Assembly (NCBI RefSeq): GCF_034314165.1
Contig: NZ_JAVIWK010000001.1
Location: forward strand, 1,813,001 to 1,877,000
Source: Pseudomonas sp. Bout1
GTDB taxonomy: Bacteria > Pseudomonadota > Gammaproteobacteria > Pseudomonadales > Pseudomonadaceae
Reading direction: 5' to 3'
Length of the DNA: 64,000 nucleotides
Under the pieces are notes generated by a model. That model was not told the DNA's origin and searched no databases. It was given only the letters and a program-made list of their open reading frames with translations. Positions 1-9,286 of the stretch are shown one piece after another. Every line of letters begins with the position of its first letter. The first letter of the stretch is position 1. The position numbers and the translations under genes were made by a program.

Positions 1-529
1 CAGCGACTTTGGAGCCGTCGATGATTTCGGATTTCTCTACAACGCCGACGCAGAAACCGGCCAGGTCGTAGTCTTCGCCTTCGTACATGCCTGGCATTTC
101 AGCGGTTTCACCACCGACCAGGGAGCAGCCGGACAGTTCGCAGCCGGCGCCGATGCCGGTAACTACTTGGGTTGCGGTCTCGACGTTGAGCTTGCCGGTG
201 GCGTAGTAGTCAAGGAAGAACAGCGGCTCGGCGCCGCACACCACCAGGTCGTTCACGCACATGGCAACCAGGTCGATGCCGATGCTGTCGTGCTTGTTCA
301 GGTTCAGTGCCAGGCGCAGCTTGGTGCCCACACCGTCGGTGCCGGAGACCAGAACAGGCTGCTTGTAGCCGGCCGGGATCTCGCAGAGGGCGCCAAAACC
401 GCCCAGGCCGCCCATGACTTCGGGGCGCGCAGTGCGCTTGGCGACGCTCTTGATGCGTTCGACCAATGCTTCACCGGCGTCGATGTCTACACCGGCGTCC
501 TTGTAGCTCAGGGAGGGTTGCTTGCTCAT
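1..529 (-). CDS. purM: Phosphoribosylformylglycinamidine cyclo-ligase, 5' part
   Basis: Reading the minus strand from the ATG at 529 gives an open frame of 176 codons running off the window edge. It begins [19 protein letters not shown] and contains the PurM signatures GTDGVGTKL and [12 protein letters not shown], with the central [20 protein letters not shown] stretch. PurM makes aminoimidazole ribonucleotide from FGAM with ATP in cytoplasmic purine synthesis. Only the N-terminal half is present, so the C-terminal half cannot be judged. It is divergent from the DUF2066 gene, an arrangement common in pseudomonads. Confidence 0.97.
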   Translation of the reverse strand, partial: MSKQPSLSYKDAGVDIDAGEALVERIKSVAKRTARPEVMGGLGGFGALCEIPAGYKQPVLVSGTDGVGTKLRLALNLNKHDSIGIDLVAMCVNDLVVCGAEPLFFLDYYATGKLNVETATQVVTGIGAGCELSGCSLVGGETAEMPGMYEGEDYDLAGFCVGVVEKSEIIDGSKVA

Positions 530-887
530 GATCCAGGCCTTTAGGGGGGATTTCTGGGTAACGACCGAATGCGGCGGGTGTACCGAAACTTGAGTTTCAG
601 CATGGCCTGCCATTGACGGTCTGCGAAGGCGCGCGATTTTATCAGGCTTGAGGGGCAGCGGCCATCCTCGGGCCGACGGGCAGGGGCAATAGCTGTTAAA
701 AAAATCGCTAATCGAGTCGGTCACGGGGCGTATTAAGGTATAGCCTTTAACTCGCTATCGTTATGACAGTACAAAAACTTACCGAGGCCCTGTGAATGTT
801 TTGCCGGTCGCTGTGGTCACAGCCTTGCTCAACAGTGTTCACGCGGTCTGTTCCAACCGCTTATTTGCCGTTCGGGAATCTTTTTTC
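530..887. other. Divergent intergenic region purM / DUF2066 gene
   Basis: This 358-bp gap holds the promoters of two divergent genes. I see a short perfect inverted repeat GAAACT-TG-AGTTTC at 585-598, about 55 bp upstream of the purM start, and an AT-richer stretch at about 700-790. An in-frame upstream extension of the DUF2066 frame starts at 792, but it has no signal-peptide sense and I regard it as leader. No RNA gene was recognised. Confidence 0.4.
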
Positions 888-1928
888 ATGGGTCTGAGTA
901 AATATTTTTTTGTGGGCTGTTTGTCGTTGGTCAGCCTGGCGAGTCATGCCGAAACCCTCAATGGTCTCTATCAAGTGCTGGAACCGGTCAGCAGTCAGTC
1001 TCCCCAGGAGCGTGACCAGGCTACCCAGCGTGCCCTGCAAACCCTGGTGATCCGCCTGACCGGCGACGCCAAGGCCGCCGACGGTCCTGGCCTGGCGGCA
1101 ATTCGCAAAGACCCGCAACAGATCATCAGCCAATACGGCTACGATGCCGGCCCGCCGGAAAGCCTGCAGGTGGATTTCGACCCGGTCAGCACCGACCGCG
1201 CCTTGCGTGGCGCAGGGTTGGCACTGTGGGGCAGCAATCGGCCGTCGATCCTCGGCTGGTGGCTGAACGATTCCGTCGAAGGCAGCAGCCTGGTCGGTGA
1301 TGGCCAAGCCGTCGCCCAGCCGCTGCGCCGAGCGGCCCAGCACCGTGGTTTGCCGTTGCGCCTGCCGTTGGGTGACCTGGACGAGCAAATTGTCGCCACT
1401 GCCCCGAATCTTGAAAGCCCCGATGCCACGCCGCTGCGTGCTGCGTCCGAACGTTACGGCGCCGATGCCTTGCTGGCCGTGCATGCCCGTGAAGATGGCG
1501 GCCAATGGTCGGCCAAATGGCGCCTGTGGCTGGGTGATAAAAGCGAGCAGGGCACCGCCACCGGCACAGACACCGCTGCGTTGGCCGACGCCGTACTGCT
1601 GGCTGTCAGCGAGCGCCTGGCGCCACGTTTTGCGGTCAAGGCCGGTGCTGCCACCAGTGATCAGTTGCTGGAAGTGCAGGGCATGAACCTGGAACATTAC
1701 GCCGCCCTCGGCCATCTGCTGGAGCCGTTTGGTGCCCAGCCGGTGCGCGTGGACGGCACTCGCATCGTGTATCGGGTCAATGGCAGCGCGGAGCAATTGC
1801 GCACCCAGTTGAGCCTGGCCAAGTTGCAGGAAGTGCCTGCGGGTGAAGCGCCGGCTCCGCAGCCGGTAGCGGAGGGCGCCCAACCGGCGCCGGTCGAGCC
1901 GACGCCGCAGCTACGTTTTCATTGGTAA
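888..1928 (+). CDS. DUF2066 domain-containing exported protein
   Basis: A 346-aa protein of unknown function. I start it at the ATG at 888 because MGLSKYFFVGCLSLVSLASHA is a good Sec signal peptide ending in an A-x-A-like site, and mature DUF2066 proteins start close to 'ETLNGLYQVLEPV' as here. The frame is open back to 792, but that extension would bury the signal. The C-terminus is rich in Pro, Ala and Gln. The gene sits between purM and a permease gene as in other Pseudomonas genomes. Exported location is inferred; no enzymatic motif is visible. Confidence 0.85.
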   Translation: MGLSKYFFVGCLSLVSLASHAETLNGLYQVLEPVSSQSPQERDQATQRALQTLVIRLTGDAKAADGPGLAAIRKDPQQIISQYGYDAGPPESLQVDFDPVSTDRALRGAGLALWGSNRPSILGWWLNDSVEGSSLVGDGQAVAQPLRRAAQHRGLPLRLPLGDLDEQIVATAPNLESPDATPLRAASERYGADALLAVHAREDGGQWSAKWRLWLGDKSEQGTATGTDTAALADAVLLAVSERLAPRFAVKAGAATSDQLLEVQGMNLEHYAALGHLLEPFGAQPVRVDGTRIVYRVNGSAEQLRTQLSLAKLQEVPAGEAPAPQPVAEGAQPAPVEPTPQLRFHW

Positions 1929-1981
1929 GCATTCTTCCTCCTTATATAGAAGCAGGAAGCAAATAACAGATGGAGTGGTTT

Positions 1982-3055
1982 ATGGCGGATACGCGTCGTT
2001 GGGTGTGGCTTGGCGGGATTGTCCTGCTGTGCGTTTTTGTGTTCCTGCTGCATTCGATCCTGACGCCGTTCCTGGTTGCGTTACTGCTGGCCTACCTGTT
2101 CGATCCCGTGGTGGACCGCCTGGAAAAGGTCGGCCTGTCACGCACCTGGGGCGTGGTGGCGGTGTTTGCCTTGTTCACCTTGATCATCACGGCGTTGGTG
2201 CTGGTGCTGGTGCCGATGCTGGCCAAGCAATTGTTCAAGCTCTATGAGCTGGCGCCGCAGATGCTCGACTGGCTGCAACACACGGCCATGCCGTGGGCCC
2301 AGGCCAAGCTGGGGTTGGCGGACGGCTTCTGGAAGTTCGACAAGGTCAAGGCGGCCATCAGCGAGCACATGGGCCAGACCACCGACATCGTCGGCGTGGT
2401 ACTGAGCCAGGCGACGGCGTCGAGCCTCGCGTTGATCGGCTGGCTGACCAACCTGGTGCTGATCCCGGTGGTGGCGTTCTACCTGCTGCGGGACTGGGAC
2501 ATCATGATGGCCAAGATCCGCAGCCTGCTGCCACGCGACCGCGAGGAGCGCATCGTTGCCCTGGCCGGGGAGTGCCATGAAGTGCTGGGCGCCTTCGTTC
2601 GCGGCCAGTTGCTGGTGATGTTGGCCCTGGGGATTATTTACGCGGCGGGGTTGATGGCTATCGGCCTGGAACTGGGGCTGTTGATCGGCCTGATTGCCGG
2701 CCTGGCAGCCATCGTGCCGTACATGGGCTTCGTGATCGGGATTGGTGCGGCGCTGGTGGCCGGGCTGTTCCAGTTCCACGGCGACCTGTACCCGATGCTC
2801 GGGATTGTCGCGGTGTTCATGGTCGGTCAGGCCCTGGAAGGCATGGTGCTGACGCCGTTGCTGGTGGGCGACAGGATCGGCCTGCACCCGGTGGCGGTGA
2901 TCTTCGCGATCCTGGCGGGCGGCGAACTGTTCGGCTTTACCGGCATCCTGCTGGCGCTGCCCGTGGCGGCGGTGATCATGGTGCTGGTGCGCCATGTGCA
3001 CGACTTGTACAAGGACTCGGACATGTACGCAGGGGTCGACGAACCAGAGTTGTAA
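1982..3055 (+). CDS. AI-2E family transporter (PerM/YdiK type)
   Basis: A 357-aa integral membrane protein with about eight hydrophobic segments. There is an N-terminal pair near residues 7-75, a soluble-looking section near 85-130, and a C-terminal bundle ending before an acidic tail DMYAGVDEPEL. The conserved family stretches FLVALLLAYLFDPVVDRLE and VPYMGFVIG are present. I chose the ATG at 1982 because GGAG lies 6 bases upstream; the ATG at 1970 lacks a ribosome site. The family is named for AI-2 export, but members also act in ion or peptidoglycan-linked transport, so the substrate is unknown. Confidence 0.87.
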   Translation: MADTRRWVWLGGIVLLCVFVFLLHSILTPFLVALLLAYLFDPVVDRLEKVGLSRTWGVVAVFALFTLIITALVLVLVPMLAKQLFKLYELAPQMLDWLQHTAMPWAQAKLGLADGFWKFDKVKAAISEHMGQTTDIVGVVLSQATASSLALIGWLTNLVLIPVVAFYLLRDWDIMMAKIRSLLPRDREERIVALAGECHEVLGAFVRGQLLVMLALGIIYAAGLMAIGLELGLLIGLIAGLAAIVPYMGFVIGIGAALVAGLFQFHGDLYPMLGIVAVFMVGQALEGMVLTPLLVGDRIGLHPVAVIFAILAGGELFGFTGILLALPVAAVIMVLVRHVHDLYKDSDMYAGVDEPEL

Positions 3056-3065
3056 CCGCAGCATC

Positions 3066-3092
3066 ACAAACCCGGCTCAAGGCCGGGTTTGT
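3066..3092 (+). terminator. Hairpin terminator after the AI-2E permease gene
   Basis: A perfect 11-bp stem (ACAAACCCGGC paired with GCCGGGTTTGT) around a 5-base loop lies 10 bases after the permease stop. The T-rich part is within the 3' arm, so it is a moderate intrinsic terminator. Confidence 0.65.
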
Positions 3093-3271
3093 CGTTTATC
3101 GGCCCTGGCGTTACACCAGGGCGTCAAACAATCCTCACAAATCCAACAAGTTAACGCAAACCTTTGATTTTGCTTGTGGTCTGCTGCATTGTGCGCCCGG
3201 CGTCACGGGTATAAACTTTGCAAACTTTACACAGAGGCCACTAACGGTTCGATTGTAGCCGTTCAGTCAGC

Positions 3272-3976
3272 ATGAAACCGATTCAGCTGCCCCTAGGTGT
3301 GCGTCTGCGTGACGACGCCACCTTTATCAATTACTACCCAGGCGCCAATGCCGCTGCACTCGGCTATGTCGAGCGGCTCTGCGAAGCCGACGCCGGCTGG
3401 ACCGAAAGCCTGATCTACCTCTGGGGCAAGGACGGCGTGGGGCGTACCCACTTGTTGCAGGCCGCGTGCCTGCGCTTCGAGCAGATGGGTGAACCGGCGG
3501 TGTACCTGCCACTGGCAGAGCTGCTGGACCGCGGTATCGAGATCCTCGACAACCTTGAACAATACGAACTGGTCTGCCTGGATGATTTGCAGGCGGTGGC
3601 GGGGCGGGCGGATTGGGAGGAGGCGCTGTTCCATCTGTTTAACCGCTTGCGGGACAGCGGCCGGCGCTTGCTGATTGCCGCGTCCACCTCGCCACGTGAG
3701 TTGCCGGTGAAGCTGGCCGACTTGAAGTCGCGGCTGACCCTGGCGCTGATCTTCCAGATGCGCCCGTTATCCGATGAAGACAAATTGCGTGCGCTGCAAT
3801 TGCGGGCTTCCCGCCGCGGGTTGCACCTGACCGATGAAGTCGGGCATTTTATTCTTACGCGTGGCACCCGCAGCATGAGCGCATTGTTCGACTTGCTCGA
3901 ACAGCTCGACCAGGCCTCCTTGCAGGCCCAGCGCAAGCTGACCATTCCCTTCCTCAAGGAAACCCTCGGCTGGTAG
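3272..3976 (+). CDS. hda: DnaA regulatory inactivator Hda
   Basis: A 234-aa DnaA-like AAA+ protein. With the DNA-loaded clamp it stimulates ATP hydrolysis on DnaA and so prevents re-initiation. It starts MKPIQLPLGVRLRDDATF, which carries the N-terminal clamp-binding motif QLPLGV expected of Hda. The P-loop region WGKDGVGRTHLL has Arg where DnaA has Lys, as usual in Hda. Walker B is LVCLDDLQAV. There is no C-terminal DNA-binding domain IV, which distinguishes it from DnaA. A weak stem (AGCCC/GGGCT, 3979-3998) follows the gene. Confidence 0.95.
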   Translation: MKPIQLPLGVRLRDDATFINYYPGANAAALGYVERLCEADAGWTESLIYLWGKDGVGRTHLLQAACLRFEQMGEPAVYLPLAELLDRGIEILDNLEQYELVCLDDLQAVAGRADWEEALFHLFNRLRDSGRRLLIAASTSPRELPVKLADLKSRLTLALIFQMRPLSDEDKLRALQLRASRRGLHLTDEVGHFILTRGTRSMSALFDLLEQLDQASLQAQRKLTIPFLKETLGW

Positions 3977-4189
3977 CCAGCCCTTTGAAAACGGGGCTTT
4001 CAGCAAATTCCAGGCGTCAGAAAACCTGCGTTTGGGCGGTTTTGGCCACGCAAATGGGTTGTATAGGGTGTTAAGGGCTTAGATGTCATAGTCCAAACAA
4101 GAAGTCACAAAGATCACGATTGAATTTGCAAATCGATGTGATAGAGGGCATAGTCTCGGCTTCTTTACACATCAGCCACGGTCGTGCCC

Positions 4190-4819
4190 ATGCTAAATCG
4201 CTTCGCACCCCTCGTGCCTCTCGCACTCGTTACCCTGTTGTTTGGTTGCGCCACCCACACTCAAAACGTGGTTGAGCAGCAAAAACCAGCACAACAGTCC
4301 CAGGCAAAATTCGTTGCGTCGCAGTCTTCCAGTGTTTATCAGGAAGAGATCGCAACCGAAAAAGAACTCGCCGATTTCGCCGGCGCCAAGCCTTACCAGC
4401 TTCCCGTTCTGGCCGACAGCATTCTCGAACGCGGCATGTCCCTGATCGGTACCCGTTACCGTTTCGGCGGTACCTCTGAGGCCGGTTTCGACTGCAGCGG
4501 TTTCATCGGCTACCTGTTTCGCGAGGAAGCCGGCATGAACCTGCCGCGTTCCACCCGCGAAATGATCAACGTGGATGCACCGTTGGTCGCGCGGAACAAC
4601 CTCAAGCCCGGTGATCTGCTTTTCTTCAGTACTGCTGGCCGTGGTCGTGTCAGTCACGCCGGTATCTACCTGGGCGACAACCAGTTTATCCACTCCAGCA
4701 GCCGCCGCAGCGGTGGTGTGCGGGTCGACAACCTGGGTGACAGCTACTGGAGCAAAACCTTCATCGAAGCCAAGCGCGCCCTCGCGATGGCCCCGACTAC
4801 CGTTACCGCCAGCAAGTAA
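4190..4819 (+). CDS. NlpC/P60 family lipoprotein, cell-wall endopeptidase
   Basis: A 209-aa predicted lipoprotein. A hydrophobic N-terminus ends in the lipobox LLFGC (Cys about residue 20), followed by a Gln-rich linker and a C-terminal C40 domain. The catalytic Cys is in FDCSGFIGYLF and the His in VSHAGIYLG; FIHSS supplies the third polar position. The family cleaves gamma-D-Glu-diamino acid bonds of peptidoglycan stem peptides, presumably in the periplasm. I prefer the ATG at 4190 over the GTG at 4184. The next gene is a second member of the same family, so the pair looks like an old tandem duplication. Confidence 0.88.
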   Translation: MLNRFAPLVPLALVTLLFGCATHTQNVVEQQKPAQQSQAKFVASQSSSVYQEEIATEKELADFAGAKPYQLPVLADSILERGMSLIGTRYRFGGTSEAGFDCSGFIGYLFREEAGMNLPRSTREMINVDAPLVARNNLKPGDLLFFSTAGRGRVSHAGIYLGDNQFIHSSSRRSGGVRVDNLGDSYWSKTFIEAKRALAMAPTTVTASK

Positions 4820-4963
4820 AGTTAAAGTGATACTTGAAGTTTGACGTGTAAGCGCTAGAATCCCTGGACATTGTTGTAAATCGATCGCGCGAGCTTTGCT
4901 TGCGCGTTCTGGTTTTCAGCGTTCGGCAGCGAAAGCCGCATCCAGATCAGGATTGTTCTGCCC

Positions 4964-5506
4964 ATGTCGACCTCGGCCCGCCTAATTCTTCTTGTTTGCG
5001 CCGCGCTGCTCAGTGCCTGCGCAAGTCGTCCTCCGCCAGCTCCCGTGGCCGTCAAGCCCAAGCCGGTGTTCAACACCTACGCCACCCAAAGTTTCTCGCC
5101 TGCTGCCGAAGACGTGCTCTTCCGTGCGCTGGGCCTGGTCGGCACGCCTTATCGCTGGGGCGGCAATACGCCGGACTCGGGATTTGATTGCAGCGGCCTG
5201 ATCGGGTTTGTGTACCGCGATGCGGCGGGCATCTCCTTGCCGCGTACCACTCGCGAGCTGATCGTGATGCGCGCCATGGACGTGAGCGAAAACAACCTGC
5301 AAACCGGCGACCTGCTTTTCTTCGCCACGGGCGGCGGCTCGCAAGTCAGCCACGCCGGGATCTACGTGGGTGAAGGGCGCTTTGTGCATGCGCCGCAAAC
5401 CGGCGGTACGGTGAAGCTGGACACACTGTCCAAGGCCTATTGGCAGAACGCCTACCTGAGCGCCAAGCGCGTGTTGCCCGCCGAGCATCTGGCGCGTAAT
5501 CCATAA
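4964..5506 (+). CDS. NlpC/P60 family lipoprotein, second copy
   Basis: A 180-aa paralogue of the preceding gene. Its lipobox LLSAC (Cys about residue 19) is followed by a Pro-rich spacer and a C40 hydrolase domain with FDCSGLIGFVY (catalytic Cys) and VSHAGIYVGEGRFVHA (catalytic His). Substrate and location are as for its neighbour. It is 144 bp downstream of that gene and closed by a strong hairpin, so it may have its own promoter. Confidence 0.88.
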   Translation: MSTSARLILLVCAALLSACASRPPPAPVAVKPKPVFNTYATQSFSPAAEDVLFRALGLVGTPYRWGGNTPDSGFDCSGLIGFVYRDAAGISLPRTTRELIVMRAMDVSENNLQTGDLLFFATGGGSQVSHAGIYVGEGRFVHAPQTGGTVKLDTLSKAYWQNAYLSAKRVLPAEHLARNP

Positions 5507-5508
5507 GC

Positions 5509-5548
5509 AAAAACAACTGTGGGAGCCTAGGCTCCCACAGTTGTTTTT
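5509..5548. terminator. Bidirectional terminator between convergent genes
   Basis: A 40-bp near-perfect palindrome (19-bp arms, AAAAACAACTGTGGGAGCC and complement) flanked by A and T runs, so it can end transcription both ways. The inner part is the REP core TGTGGGAGC, suggesting that a REP element was recruited as terminator. Confidence 0.85.
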
Positions 5549-5557
5549 GAGGACGGG

Positions 5558-6871
5558 CTATTTCGCCGCCGACACCCGCCACACCTTGTTTCCCACATCA
5601 TCTGCCACCAACAAATCCCCCTGCTTGTCGATCACCACGCCTACCGGGCGACCCATGGCTTTCTCATCGCTGTTGAGGAACCCGGTCAGCACATCCACCG
5701 GCCGGCCTTTGGGCTGGCCTGCCTCAAACGGCACGAAGATCACCTTGTAGCCGCTGTGGGGCTTGCGGTTCCACGAGCCATGCTGGCCGATAAACGCGCC
5801 GTTGCTGAACTGCGCCGGTAACGTGCTGCCGTCGGCAAAGGTCAGCCCCAGGGACGCCGTGTGTGGGCCTACCGCGTAATCCGGTGCGATCGCCTTGGCC
5901 ACCAGGTCCGGGTTCTGCGGATTCACCCGCACATCCACGTGCTGCCCGTAGTAACTGAACGGCCAGCCGTAGAAGGCCCCATCCTTGACCGAGGTGATGT
6001 AGTCCGGCACCAGGTCGCTGCCGATTTCATCGCGCTCGTTAACCGCTGTCCACAGCTTGCCGCTTTGCGGCTCCCAGGCCATACCGTTGGGGTTGCGCAG
6101 GCCGGAGGCGAAGATGCGATGCTGGCCAGTGGCGCGGTCCACTTCCCAGATCGCGGCGCGGCCTTGTTCCGCGTCCAGGCCGTTTTCCCCGACGTTGCTG
6201 TTGGAGCCCACGCTGACGTACAGCTTGCTGCCGTCCTTGCTGGCCACCACGTTCTTCGTCCAGTGATGGTTGATGCTGCCGCCCGGCAAGTCGGTCACGG
6301 TGGTGCCGGCTTCCTTGATCGAGGTTTCACCTGGCTGGTAAGGGAAGCGCAGCAGCTTGTCCGAATCGGCGACATACAGGTCGTTGCCCACCAATGCCAT
6401 GCCAAACGGCGAGTTCAGGTTTTCCAGGAACACCGTGCGGGTTTCGGCGACGCCATCGTGGTCGGCGTCCCGCAGCAGAGTGATGCGGTTCGGGCTCGGC
6501 ACGCCGGCCCCGGCGCGGCCCATGACTTTTTCCATCACCCAGCCACGAATGCCCTTGGAATCGTCCGGCTTGGGCGGTGCATTGGTTTCGGCCACCAGCA
6601 CGTCACCATTGGGAAGCACATACAGCCATCGTGGGTGATCCAGGCCCTCGGCGAACGCCGCCACCTGAGTGCCCGCCGCCGGGGTCGGCTTGCTGCCTTC
6701 GGGCCAGCCGATCGCCGGCGCGATGTTCACCGTGGGGATCAGGGTTCTGTTCGGTTCGGGCAGCTTGGGCGAGGGGCCGGTGCCGTCGGACACTTGCAGG
6801 GTAGAGCTTTCACCACAGGCGGCGAGTGTGCCGGCCACCATGATCAGTAGGGCAAGTCGGGTCTTGTGCAT
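5558..6871 (-). CDS. Sorbosone dehydrogenase-like PQQ sugar dehydrogenase lipoprotein
   Basis: A 437-aa predicted lipoprotein ([20 protein letters not shown], Cys19 lipobox) with a six-bladed beta-propeller of the L-sorbosone / soluble glucose dehydrogenase family. Characteristic stretches are [54 protein letters not shown] and GSWNR near the C-terminus. Members oxidise sugars or aldehydes with PQQ in the periplasm; the substrate here is unknown. It is convergent with the NlpC pair and divergent from the B12 riboswitch. Confidence 0.88.
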   Translation of the reverse strand: MHKTRLALLIMVAGTLAACGESSTLQVSDGTGPSPKLPEPNRTLIPTVNIAPAIGWPEGSKPTPAAGTQVAAFAEGLDHPRWLYVLPNGDVLVAETNAPPKPDDSKGIRGWVMEKVMGRAGAGVPSPNRITLLRDADHDGVAETRTVFLENLNSPFGMALVGNDLYVADSDKLLRFPYQPGETSIKEAGTTVTDLPGGSINHHWTKNVVASKDGSKLYVSVGSNSNVGENGLDAEQGRAAIWEVDRATGQHRIFASGLRNPNGMAWEPQSGKLWTAVNERDEIGSDLVPDYITSVKDGAFYGWPFSYYGQHVDVRVNPQNPDLVAKAIAPDYAVGPHTASLGLTFADGSTLPAQFSNGAFIGQHGSWNRKPHSGYKVIFVPFEAGQPKGRPVDVLTGFLNSDEKAMGRPVGVVIDKQGDLLVADDVGNKVWRVSAAK

Positions 6872-6984
6872 GGTTTTCTCCTTAATACCTGTAGGGATAG
6901 AGGTGCGTGGTGGCCGGATGGTTCACGCGCATGTCCGGCTTTAATTGACGCTCCACCCCCAACCCACTAACCTTCGCGGCTTGT

Positions 6985-7225
6985 TTCAGGTGCTCTGTGG
7001 CGTACGCGCCGACTGAGTGAAACAGGGAAGCCGGTGAGTGAGCGCACTTTTTTACAGTGCAGCCACGATCCCGGCGCTGCCCCCGCAACGGTAAATGAGT
7101 CAAGACGGTGCCTCAAACCACTGTATCGCCCGCGATATGGGAAGGTGCACCCTCGGCATCCCATGCCACTCATGAGCCCGGAGACCGGCCTGATCCATCC
7201 AACAGCATCACGGTGGGCGATGCTT
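6985..7225 (+). promoter_or_regulatory. Cobalamin (AdoCbl) riboswitch
   Basis: The leader of the cob operon contains the recognisable cobalamin element. GAAACAGGGAAGCCGGTGA lies at 7018-7036, CCCCCGCAACGGTAAATGAG is near 7080-7098, and the B12 box CCCGGAGACCGGCC is at about 7177-7190. These elements have the order and spacing of the class. It ends about 60 bases before cobO and should reduce operon expression when adenosylcobalamin is plentiful. The outer boundaries are approximate. Confidence 0.92.
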
Positions 7226-7286
7226 GGCTGTCTGTATGTGTCTTTTCCTGCCCGCCGTTTTTGTCCAGCCCCAACGGAGAGCTGCC

Positions 7287-7898
7287 ATGACTGAATCCCC
7301 CGATCGTGACGAACGCCACCTGGCGCGCATGCTGCGCAAAAAAGCCGTGATTGATGAGCGCATTGCCAATTCACCCAACGAGTGCGGGTTGCTGCTGGTG
7401 CTCACTGGCAACGGCAAGGGCAAGAGTAGTTCGGCCTTTGGCATGCTGGCCCGGGCCATGGGCCATGGCATGCAGTGCGGCGTGGTGCAGTTCATCAAGG
7501 GGCGCAACAGCACCGGCGAAGAACTGTTCTTCCGCCGCTTCCCCGAGCAGGTGCGCTTTCACGTGATGGGCGAAGGTTTTACCTGGGAAACCCAGGACCG
7601 CGCGCGCGACATCGTCGCCGCCGAGGCGGCTTGGGCGGTCTCCCGGGAAATGCTGCAAAACCCGGCCATCGGCCTGGTGGTGCTGGATGAGTTGAACATC
7701 GCCCTCAAGCACGGCTACCTCGACCTGGACCAGGTGCTCGGCGACCTGCAGGCCCGCCCGCCAATGCAACACGTGCTGGTGACCGGCCGTGGCGCGAAAC
7801 CCGAATTGATCGAAATGGCCGACACCGTGACTGAAATGGGCATGCTCAAGCACGCCTTCCAGGCCGGTATCAAGGCACAGAAAGGCATCGAACTTTGA
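7287..7898 (+). CDS. cobO: Cob(I)yrinic acid a,c-diamide adenosyltransferase
   Basis: A 203-aa enzyme that adds the 5'-deoxyadenosyl group to the corrinoid cobalt. The P-loop GNGKGKSSSAFG and the family motif VVLDELNIALKHGY are present, and TGRGAKPELIEMADTVTEM closes the fold. I start it at the ATG at 7287 (MTESPDRDERHLARML), which has GGAGAG a few bases upstream; the open frame extends to 7224 but overlaps the riboswitch. First gene of the cob operon. The stop overlaps the start of cobB. Confidence 0.96.
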   Translation: MTESPDRDERHLARMLRKKAVIDERIANSPNECGLLLVLTGNGKGKSSSAFGMLARAMGHGMQCGVVQFIKGRNSTGEELFFRRFPEQVRFHVMGEGFTWETQDRARDIVAAEAAWAVSREMLQNPAIGLVVLDELNIALKHGYLDLDQVLGDLQARPPMQHVLVTGRGAKPELIEMADTVTEMGMLKHAFQAGIKAQKGIEL

Positions 7899-9286
7899 AT
7901 CAGCCCCGTCACTGCCCTGCTGTCCTGATCGCCGCACCGGCGTCCGGCCAGGGCAAAACCACCGTCACCGCCGCGCTGGCCCGTTTGCACCGCAACCTGG
8001 GGCGCAAGGTGCGGGTGTTCAAATGCGGCCCGGACTTTCTCGACCCGATGATCCACGAGCGCGCCAGTGGTGCGCCGGTCTATCAATTAGACATGTGGAT
8101 GGTGGGCGAGCAGGAAAGTCGCCGGTTGCTGTGGGAAGCGGCGGGGGAAGCCGACCTGATCCTGATCGAAGGCGTGATGGGCCTGTTCGACGGCACACCG
8201 TCCAGCGCCGACCTGGCGCGGCACTTTGGCGTGCCGGTACTGGCGGTGATCGACGGTACGGCTATGGCCCAGACCTTCGGCGCCCTGGCGTTGGGCCTGG
8301 CGCGTTACCAGCCAGACCTGCCGTTCGCCGGTGTACTGGCCAACCGAGTTGGCACGCTGCGCCATGCGCAATTGCTCGAAGGCAGCCTCACTGAAGGCTT
8401 GCGCTGGTACGGCGCACTGTCCCGGGAAACCGGCATCGAGTTACCCAGCCGCCACCTTGGCCTGGTGCAAGCCAGCGAACTGAATGACCTCGACCTGCGC
8501 CTCGACGCTGCCGCCCAGGCGTTGGGCAGCAGTTGCGAGGTAGCCTTGCCGCCGCCGGTGGAATTCGCCGCGCCTGAAGTGATCGAGGCACAACCGTTGC
8601 TGGCCGGTGTACGCATTGCCGTGGCCCGTGACGAGGCTTTCGCATTCACCTACGGCGCCAGCCTCGACCTGCTGCAGGCGATGGGCGCTGAACTGTGCTT
8701 CTTCTCACCGATTCGCGATCGCCAATTACCCGACGCTGACAGCCTCTACTTGCCGGGTGGTTACCCGGAACTGCATCACCAGGCGCTGTCGGAAAACACC
8801 GCGATGCTGGACGCCATCCGCGCCCATCACGCCGCCGGCAAACCGCTGCTGGCTGAATGCGGCGGCATGCTTTATCTGCTGGACTCGCTCACCGATGTCG
8901 ATGGCACCCGTGCCGAACTGGTCGGCCTGCTCCAGGGTGATGCCGTGATGCAAAAGCGCCTGGCGGCACTGGCCCTGCAAAATGTCGAACTGCCCGAGGG
9001 CCTGTTGCGCGGCCACACCTACCATCATTCGTTGACCAGCACCGAGTGGCAGCCGATTGCCCGTGGCCTGAGCCCCAACGGCGGGCGCGGCGCCGAGGCG
9101 GTCTATCGTCAGGGCCGGATGACGGCTTCCTACGTGCACTTTTACTTCCCGTCCAACCCGACAGCGGTGGCTGCCTTGTTTGCGCCAAGCCTTGAGACCG
9201 CCATCGCAGGCAAGCCAGCTCCCACAGTTGACCGAGTTGAAACGCAATCTACTGTGGGAGCGGGCTTGCCCGCGATGAGGCCATGA
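7895..9286 (+). CDS. cobB: Cobyrinate a,c-diamide synthase
   Basis: A 463-aa glutamine-dependent amidase. The N-terminal dethiobiotin-synthetase-like ATPase domain has the P-loop APASGQGKTT; the C-terminal glutaminase domain has the nucleophile Cys in LAECGGMLYL and a late HSL/HFYFPSNP region. It starts at a TTG that overlaps the cobO stop. The last 28 residues, from AIAGKPAPTVDRV to GLPAMRP, are encoded by a REP pair (9203-9276), not by typical cobB sequence; the ancestral end was probably near VAALFAPS. The stop overlaps the bluB start, so coupling survived the insertion. Confidence 0.95.
   Translation: MNQPRHCPAVLIAAPASGQGKTTVTAALARLHRNLGRKVRVFKCGPDFLDPMIHERASGAPVYQLDMWMVGEQESRRLLWEAAGEADLILIEGVMGLFDGTPSSADLARHFGVPVLAVIDGTAMAQTFGALALGLARYQPDLPFAGVLANRVGTLRHAQLLEGSLTEGLRWYGALSRETGIELPSRHLGLVQASELNDLDLRLDAAAQALGSSCEVALPPPVEFAAPEVIEAQPLLAGVRIAVARDEAFAFTYGASLDLLQAMGAELCFFSPIRDRQLPDADSLYLPGGYPELHHQALSENTAMLDAIRAHHAAGKPLLAECGGMLYLLDSLTDVDGTRAELVGLLQGDAVMQKRLAALALQNVELPEGLLRGHTYHHSLTSTEWQPIARGLSPNGGRGAEAVYRQGRMTASYVHFYFPSNPTAVAALFAPSLETAIAGKPAPTVDRVETQSTVGAGLPAMRP
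9203..9276. repeat. REP pair inside the 3' end of cobB
   Basis: Two REP units face each other: ATCGCAGGCAAGCCAGCTCC at the left and GAGCGGGCTTGCCCGCGAT at the right, separated by about 24 bases. The whole element is in frame with cobB and translated as its tail. Confidence 0.9.

Noticed and set aside
45..529. A 125-codon plus-strand frame at 167-544
   Set aside because: Opposite purM, whose motifs are clear on the minus strand.
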